A DNA stretch of 15,478 nucleotides from Dimargaris cristalligena (Eukaryota; Kickxellomycota; Dimargaritomycetes; Dimargaritales; Dimargaritaceae), in NCBI GenBank assembly GCA_027576995.1, contig JANBQC010000030.1, positions 77,345 to 92,822 on the forward strand, read 5' to 3'. The position numbers and the translations under genes are program-made. Positions 8,583 to 15,478 of the stretch are shown here, piece by piece; the stretch's first letter is position 1; each line of letters starts with the position of its first letter. A model generated the notes under the pieces. The model made no database searches, was not told where the DNA came from, and saw only the letters and a list, made by a program, of their open reading frames with translations.

Positions 8583-11500
8583 TTATTGGTCACGGAGCTT
8601 AGCGAGTTCGGTATGCAGTTCCGATGTATACCGGAATACTTCCTGCTCTGGGGCCAGCAAATACAAGTTTTCCTTGGGACAGGGAATGTTTGTTTGATTA
8701 ATGGTTAGGAGACCCGCCTTCATTAAGACAAGGCCCTCTACTTCCGTACAATTTAGAATTATGAGGATAAGTGTATAAAAGGGTACCAAAAATAAGTTAT
8801 TTGGCGATAATGGCGTGGGTGTCTCCAACTTTCCAAACAGCCAGGTAAGAATTGATTTCAAATACCGGCTGACTGGATATGAAGCAGGAATAGGGTGTCC
8901 GTTAATCAGGCAGGTGCCCTATTCTTGACTTGGACTGTTACATAGGACAAAACAAACATATACCGGATATAATTGAATACTGTACCTGAATGGGATAGTA
9001 GATCCGTGGACAGGCTGAGCAGAAGTTTGAGGGCATTGCTACGAGACTCGGCAGCCTTTTGGCCATCTCCGGCCAAATCAATCAGTTTCGCTAACCAATC
9101 CACGGTAGCCATAGGTTGGGGAGGGGCCTGGCCTACAGGGCCATCCGAGGTGGAAGCCTGTGGTCCAGAGGAGACTGGGGCCAGGCATCTTTCCAAAGCG
9201 CGCACTATATTAGAACAGACCAAAGAAAATAGAGTGTATACCTCGGGAGGTCAGTCAGGCCGGAGAGTGCCGATGATATCCGAATGGACTTTACCTATTT
9301 ACCTTAGAGTAAAGGTGGTTGTCCCAGAATTACTGGTGAATGATGTAACCCATTGAACTTACTGCAGGACGTGGTATCCGCGTGATGCATTAGGAGCGAC
9401 AGGGCAAAAATGGCCTCGTGCTGTAAAACTTGGAACTTGGCCTGGGTCAGTAGGAAGGCCAACGGGGGAATTAGTTGGGCCAATTGGTTAGAGAGAATAA
9501 GCCGGGTTTGGGTAGCGGCGTCGTCTAAGAAATATAAATTGGGGGATAGGGTATATAGATTTAATAATACCAAGTCCGGCATATTCCCTCAGCAATTAGA
9601 AGATGGGTCAAGCTGGTTAGGTCAACTAACAGGCATCCAGTATGCAATCAAATTCAGACAAGGGGATGCACCAGGCTAAACCGTAGACGTATGCTAAATC
9701 GCGTTGATTAACCCTACCTTGGGCAGTAAAGGCGGTTTTCACCACGTCGGCCACAACCCGACCACCTTCACAGTAGATGGGTTCGGGGTAGTTATCCCCC
9801 AGTACCCCAATAAGTAAACCCAGCGGCGTGTTACGGAATAGGTCGATTTCGTCTTGCTCATCTTCCATGGCGCGGGTCACGGCCGCCGCTGCTTGAGCCA
9901 CCGAATGAACCATAGCGGGTGCAGAATCGATACCCAAAGGCTGTACCATCTGCAGGGTGTTCGGAGACTGATTATACGAAACAAGATGCTTCAGAATACG
10001 AATAACGTTCATTTGTAGCGGGGCAATCTTTGTGTCAACAAGCCGGGCCACCAGGGGGATCAGCGGCGTCTGGCCAAACACCCGCTTATTGGGTTCTAAA
10101 TAGCGCATGGTGAAACAGGGGCAAATGCCACCCAAATATAGTAAGGCCCATAGCGTAAGGTGAGTGAGTATTTTCAATGGGCCGAGCACATGACGGACGC
10201 ACAGTTAACCAAATCTGGTCAAAGACTAGTAGTGCTGTGGCTATATGATTCAATCCATAAGGACCATCGAAAAACGTCGCATAGCATTGACTTCAGAATG
10301 GATGGTGTGTCACTACTACGCGTCAACTATTACAAAAACGCCGGATATTATAAAACAGACATATTCAACCTACCAGGAATAGTGAGGTTACGTAACAGCC
10401 CAGTCACGGCGTGCTGGATACGATAGTCTTTGGTTTCCTTTAGCAAATCGACAAGGGCGGGGCCAATTCGATGTTCTTGCACGACAGCGAGGCAGATTTT
10501 ATCTAAATTATGCAATACAATTGAGTGTATCCAATGGGTCGGAATATAACATCTGTTAAAACGGCACGGTAGTATGGAGGCCGATTGCTGAGATACCGAG
10601 CCAGAGAAAATTTGCCGCAGTAGGCTGGTGGGCAAGAAGGACAGGGTGCTGACTTACCAGAGCGAGCCACATTACCGATGCACAGCGCCGCTAGAGTCTG
10701 GAGTTGCCCAGTGCGGGCTGCTAATTTCTTGGGATCCTTCTTCGAAGTGAGATCGGGCTCGGTCTCCACAGATGAGGGTCGCAACCATAACCAGGTTCGT
10801 AAACGACTGAATACGGCCGGGTCCTCCAACAGCCGATCCATGTTATCGTCTGACAGGAAAGGACGTGGGCATCGATGCATGTGTAACAATTCAAATTGGA
10901 TGTTAAATACAAGGTATTGTCCAAATAAGACGATATAGGGCAAGGCCGAAGAGATGGAGAAATCCAGAACCCATATGTCTGGATAGTATTGGTAGCCATA
11001 AAAATGATAATAACCAGCAGCCCCGCCTACCATTTGAAGTAACGGACACCAGAGTCTGGGAAAGGAGATCGATGGCCTGAGTTTTCGGACTACTATCGGT
11101 GGCCCCTGCTGGGGAGGGAGACGTTTTCTCTTCACCCGCCTCCTCTTCGTCATCCGAATCGAGGGAGAGTGACTCTAGGGCACGGGCAATGGGTGCGGAC
11201 GCGTCGGTGGCCTCACTTGCGGGGACCTGGAGCTGTCCCAGAACCAGTACCTCGACAAGGTCAAGTAACGTAACCAATTTGCCGTTGCGTACCACATCCA
11301 CCTGGATCGGGGGGTGTCGTAGGAGAGCCTCTAGTAGGCTAAGGAGATCCATGAATACCTCTTGGCCCATCGGGCCCTGGAAGACGGGTTTATAAACCGC
11401 GGCCAAGCCAATGATGGTCGTGGCCGCTGTCGTCGAGTGGAAATGCGACAGGGACGCTTCTTGCTCAGCCAGATTCGATAGATTACGGATCACCAGGTTG

Positions 11501-12702
11501 ACCACCATGTCGTGGTCGACAATACGAGCGGGATTTTGAAACGTGCCTACGAGAGCCTCAATGGCAGTTTGCTCAATTAAGCTCTTCTGACATGGCTCTA
11601 CAAATGAAGGTAATGATGGGGGTTTGCGTACAGATTTGGGGGTAAGAACAATGCCAAGATACTGGCGTATTGACCCATGGACACGGACAGCACAACTCAT
11701 CGACCCTAGACTGAGGGCAGGGAACTTACCGTAGTCAAGCGAGGCATTGAGCATGGCACCGAGGGCAGCCCGGAGAACATCAATAGGAATAGCGTGATCC
11801 TTGACGAGGGCGACGAGGTGATGGGGAATACCCAGCTGAAGTATCAGGTTCCGATTGGGTTCTAAAGAGGGCCGTGGATGGTAAACCCGACAACATTGGA
11901 GTAAATTAGACAGAGAGGCGGTGCAGCATCGCTAGTGGGTATGATAGCCTTCTATGGTCTCGAAATGACTGAAGGAACCAACACATTCGGGATGGTGATG
12001 AGTCGATATGGTGGGGAAACTCACCATGGTCGGCCACTAAGTTGGCGATTAGTCGGAGGGTTTGGACGGCCAAGGCAGTAAAGGCAGCCGCCTCGGGCCT
12101 AGATTGGATGTAGAGGTTCAAGAGGGGAGCTAAATGAAGTGTCAGGCCGCTTTTTCCTATCAGAGACCGGCTGGCCTCTGTGGGAGGGGGATATGGACAT
12201 GTATATAGGGTTTAAATCACCGGCGAATTAATGTAGCGGGCAAGGAAAGGTAGTGTGACTGGGCCAATTGCCCGTGATTTCGATTCCACTATATAAATGT
12301 AACTATGAAAATGCTCGGTGTACCAACATAAATGGAATGGAACGTACCTCCATAGCGGGAGGCATTGGCGAGGACTTGAAGAGCTAGTGGGACACTATCG
12401 GCCGCTGTCAGATCTCCACGGCCGCTGCGTTTGATAAATTGGTCCACGACTGCTTCTAAGTGAGGCAGGTGAGTGGCCGTAAAGAGTTCGGCGTGACCTA
12501 ATGTAAGGGGGGGATATATTCAAACCAGCAGACGGGGCGGGAGGAGTGAATAATCAATGATATAATACGGGGCTGTGATAATGGGCTAAGCATATAGATT
12601 GGCTCTAAGTGATACCAGATTGCTGTGGGTTTGGTATTTACCTGGGGTTAGGGCCTCGGAAGCCCGCACCAGCGAGCCGAGGGTGGATACGTCAGTAGTC
12701 AT
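8583..12702 (-). CDS. Armadillo-repeat GTPase chaperone/exchange factor, RAP1GDS1 (SmgGDS) homologue
   Basis: Eleven exons, in transcript order: 12702-12642, 12497-12348, 12177-12025, 11861-11730, 11597-11031, 10849-10658, 10502-10374, 10095-9718, 9524-9363, 9204-8986, 8737-8583; 765 residues. The parts line up in order with human SmgGDS: IRNLSNLAEQE, SNDDNMDRLLED, AALCIGNVARSDKICLAVV, IQHAVTGLLRNLTIP and VLQHEAIFALSLL have clear counterparts. SmgGDS (607 residues) binds Rho and Rap GTPases with polybasic tails, as chaperone and exchange factor; the same role here is inference. It carries extra loops: an acidic one at about 310-330 (DSDDEEEAGEE) and a Lys-rich one at about 382-404. The start is the first ATG after an in-frame TAG ten codons upstream. 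The first acceptor of exon 11 could shift by three bases. Splice sites are read from sequence only. Confidence 0.87.
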
Positions 12703-13558
12703 GGGGCAGTCAATAAGGTAGGGGGCTGGCTAGTCGACTAGGGGAGATGAGCGGGTTTCGTGTAACGAACTAACTGCGGGTTCGAGATGGGTATAGGTAG
12801 AGGTGGGTGGCTCCAAACAGTAAGTGAAGGGTAGTTTCATACCGGGGGTTTGCATGGAGCCCATTACCTCATTCTTTTGCGAGGGGAGTGTAGAACGCTT
12901 CGGGTGGTGGTAAGGGGCGGAGCCATTGCCAATGGCCGCCGGGAGAGCCAGCAAGAAACAGAGAGCAGCGCTAGGAGAAGTACTTAGATTGGAATCAGCT
13001 GGTTTTCCTTTCACATCATGTGATCAGGCATCAGACGCGGGGGTTAAGCAGCCGGATGTGTATGCTTAGCCCACATTCCATTCTATTAGCTTAGATTTAG
13101 CGAAGGGGAGAGACCCATTACTGATGGTGTGCACCACCGAAAAGGCTTGGCCTGTCTGTTGCACTATCTACGCGAATGTTTGTGTATACATGAAATCTCC
13201 CCCAAGCGCAACTCTCCAAGAAAATAGAGTAAACAAGAATGTTGGGCAAAATGATAAATTACGCGTTGGTTAGTGTACCCTAACTAACCCTCACTAGCAC
13301 TAAGCGGAGGTGTCTTCTTCGTATCCTCCCCTCTTACTCTCGCTCTCAGTTTTCCATTCCCAAAACAGCGGCCCACCAACCCCCTCCAATGGATGTAGTC
13401 TACTCTTTCTCTGTCTGATTCGCCTGAACCTTTTAAATCCTATCTAACTTCCATTTCCCCAATTAAATTTGCCAAGTATATCTTTCTCCAACCAACCCTG
13501 GTCGTCTATATTCGCCGAACGAACCATTGCCCGTTGTTCCTTGGCCACCTCCAACTCC
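12703..13558. promoter_or_regulatory. Shared upstream region of two divergent genes
   Basis: 856 bp between the GDS homologue (-) and the coiled-coil gene (+). The part near the plus-strand start (about 13310-13460) is pyrimidine-rich, as in fungal promoters and leaders, and carries a nine-codon upstream frame from ATG 13389. On the minus side an open frame (12730-13014) precedes the GDS start in the same frame. No named transcription-factor site is claimed. Confidence 0.45.
12730..12864 (-). other. Upstream open reading frame before the GDS homologue
   Basis: ATG at 12864-12862 opens a 44-codon frame ending in TAG, 27 nt before the GDS start and in the same frame. The open frame continues back to 13014 without an earlier ATG. 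It could be a leader frame that lowers translation of the main gene, part of an unrecognised upstream exon, or chance. No family similarity is recognised. Confidence 0.3.
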
Positions 13559-14610
13559 ATGGATGATAAACTAAAGCTCTGGCGCGAAAGTAAAGGCGTT
13601 GGTAGGGTAAGTCGAATTGCTCACCCTCCTCCACTTCACTTGCCCAACTCAAGTGTATAGGGGTGCTGCTGTCCAGCAAACGAGCAACCCATGTTGAATC
13701 GCTTCTTAATGCCCACCTCCACAGGGGGTCGCCTATTACACTCACCTACTATCCGCACCCCGTACTTACCAATCCCACTTGCCACATACGCTTCTACCAC
13801 GTTACAATCGATACGCAGCCCACGGCCATTCCGGTTAGCAAAACCGCCCGCCCTACTGCCACCCTCCAGTCGAAGAACCTCCCGTCCCACCCCACTGTAA
13901 GGCCCGAGCCCCACCAGCCACTATTACGACCTGACTAGGCCCAGTATACATACCTGTCAGCTTTGGATCTAACTATATCCCCAATCATGTACATTGCTAT
14001 CCACCATAATTGTCACTCCCTATACCAGACAATGCAGAAAACCTTCCTAGGCAAACCCCAGGATAAGTCGCTGGATTCCCAGAGAAATTCCACTCGGAAA
14101 AGCAACGACTACAGCGCGACCACCATTCAGCATCAACAGGCGCGTATCCAAGAACTTGAGGCTGAGCTTCAGCGGATGACCTCTACCATGGCTCCCCAGG
14201 CTGACCTCGACGACTTGGTTAATCAAAATCTGGCATTGGCTACCGAGTTGGAAGAAACCAACAGCCTACTCCGTGAGTGCCAAGAGGTCTTGGAGGCCCA
14301 TGCCGACGCTGCCCCAGACAACGCTGACCTCCAAACCCTTATTGCAGAGCAAGCCCAGACTATCGAAAGACTCGAAGCCCATATTTTGGAGGCATCCTTC
14401 CGACCCGATCTCAGTCTAACTATACCTAATCGCAAACGCAGCTACGAGGAGCTCCAATCGGCACTTGATGAAGTAATTGACGAGAATGAGCGACTCCACA
14501 AGCGAATCTCTATCCTCGAACCCTTGGTTCTAGCCAACCAACAGGACCAGGCCGAGCCCAGGTCGGTAAGTCCACTCTCCGATGCATCAGCGCCCAACTA
14601 TTTCCATTGA
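13559..14610 (+). CDS. Small basic-then-coiled-coil protein, unidentified
   Basis: Proposed exons: 13559-13606, 13819-13896 and 14029-14610, all joined in phase 0, about 235 residues. Exon 1 reads MDDKLKLWRESKGVGR and ends at a perfect GTAAGT donor. Exon 2 is a short Ser/Thr/Pro/Lys-rich linker ending at GTAAGG. Intron 2 has a CTAAC branch-point-like site (about 13971-13975) and the acceptor TACCAG. Exon 3 carries the bulk: a Ser/Arg-rich start, then heptad-like helices (IQELEAELQRM, ELEETNSLLRECQEVLE, LIAEQAQTIERLEAHI, ELQSALDEVIDENERLHKRI) and a short Ser/Pro end. The plan, a charged N-terminus then coiled coil, suits a cytoskeletal or scaffold protein, but I do not recognise the family. 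Exon 2 could begin at 13654 instead, adding 55 residues. The ATG at 13963 is probably intronic. A second GTAAGT inside exon 3 (14566) could remove the last residues. Confidence 0.58.
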
Positions 14611-15478
14611 AACGAAAAACATATCACAAAAAGTAGCCTTGCATTGATTGCCCTGGCCTTCCGACTGTGTTAGTAGTATCCAATACCTAGATAAAATATC
14701 AAACCGACAGTACCAAACCTAACCGAGCCCCTTTTTTAAATACGCCACGCTACAATTGCGGACAATCGTTGCCTTATCCGTAGACCCCTGCCAATATACC
14801 CCCGAATGGCCAACGGAATATAGGTGAGCTTAAGCGGCGGCTTCATGAGATCAAGGTTCAAAGCGGTCTTCTTTTACAGCCGCATGGCCCCCAAGTTCCG
14901 GGGCCCCGATAAATACCCCTAGTCCAGATCGCCATCTCACCATACCCGACCCTTAACCTCTAGACCCGACTTGCTTTGCCAACCCTTATGATTATTTTTA
15001 TTCACTTTAAGTTCAGCTAATGAATGGTTTTGAAGCGTTATTTTTTTATCCCGTAATTATCTATATTAAGCATTCCAGATGGGGTATACTACTGTATTTC
15101 TTGTGTAATATCTTCATTTCCATTTCCAATCCAGTCCCATTATAATAAACGAAATGTCTTCCGGCCAGTAATCTAATTGGGAGGAGGAGTGTAAAAACTA
15201 ACCAGCGGAGCTATTCAACCCTAATTAAAAAGCCTTGGTATTACCGCATCCGTTCCCATCTTTTGAGCCCTATAGAAACGTATTAAATATATGCCAAGAG
15301 ATGTAGCAGCGGCATCATTAAAACAATATTCAAAAGGGCGGTGTATATGTCTGGGCCATTAGACTGCTGATATAAAGGGTAAAATGGAGGGGCGATTTTG
15401 GGTTGGTTTATGGGACTTTGGTTATTAATAGTTTGATAAGGTAGGTTGGTTAATTAGGACTTGGTGCAAAACCGCTTT
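14611..15478. other. AT-rich downstream region, no firm gene
   Basis: It holds the 3' end of the coiled-coil gene and then mostly AT-rich spacer. Apart from the weak exon pair at 14723-14922 I see no open frame over about 40 codons with coding-like composition, no RNA gene and no repeat. Confidence 0.55.
14723..14922 (+). CDS. Weak candidate exon pair, unidentified
   Basis: An open frame from 14723 runs to a GTGAGC donor at 14824. A 56-nt gap ends in CTTTTACAG at 14871-14879, and the frame then continues (phase 2) to TAG at 14920-14922. Spliced, it reads through VALSVDPCQYTPEWPTEY into RMAPKFRGPDKYP. There is no ATG start, so it would have to be the end of a longer transcript, possibly a 3' extension of the coiled-coil gene through a weak donor near 14561. 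It may be chance. Confidence 0.18.

Noticed and set aside
11862..11940. Upstream extension of GDS exon 4 from the acceptor-like TAG near 11931
   Set aside because: The frame is open, but that acceptor is phase 0 and does not match the phase 1 end of exon 3. The TTTAG acceptor at 11862-11866 matches phase and restores the EPNR repeat start.
13963..14028. ATG at 13963 as the start of the coiled-coil protein
   Set aside because: The stretch contains a CTAAC branch-like site and ends in a TACCAG acceptor. Its 22 codons look unlike the charged protein that follows.
1..15478. CRISPR array, insertion sequence, retrotransposon or defence island
   Set aside because: I saw no regularly spaced repeats, transposase or reverse-transcriptase motifs, or terminal repeats. 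The gene content is ordinary eukaryotic cellular genes.

Overview
The window looks like nuclear DNA of a fungus, probably an early-diverging lineage (Mucoromycota or Zoopagomycota type). The support is spliced genes with GT-AG introns of about 55-280 nt, C-rich coding sequence between AT-rich spacers, a Rog1/Lpl1-type lipase, and a single-pass SH3 receptor of a type found in fungi. The lineage assignment is inference; there is no rRNA or marker gene here.

Layout. 1-337 holds an intron tail with an AT microsatellite and what looks like the last exon of a plus-strand gene that begins outside the window. 857-3580 (+) is an intronless 907-residue DUF676 serine hydrolase with a full Ser/Asp/His set. 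4015-7252 (-) is a four-exon gene for a secreted-ectodomain, single-pass membrane protein with a cytoplasmic SH3 domain and a proline-rich tail; its signal-peptide exon lies well upstream of the main reading frame. 7253-8582 is a 1.3 kb AT-rich spacer with no gene I can support. 8583-12702 (-) is an eleven-exon armadillo-repeat gene, a homologue of RAP1GDS1/SmgGDS, the chaperone and exchange factor for small GTPases. 12703-13558 is the shared upstream region of that gene and a divergent plus-strand gene at 13559-14610, which encodes a small coiled-coil protein. 14611-15478 is AT-rich with only a weak possible exon pair.

The genes do not form a pathway cluster, as is usual for a fungal chromosome. 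Two of them, the SH3 receptor and the GDS homologue, could both bear on Rho-type signalling at the membrane, but nothing in the sequence ties them together. The most striking structure is in the GDS homologue: all ten introns interrupt a codon after its first base, and most sit at the same place in the armadillo repeat, so most exons equal roughly one repeat and can be lost without shifting the frame. I did not find a new mobile, defence or RNA system.
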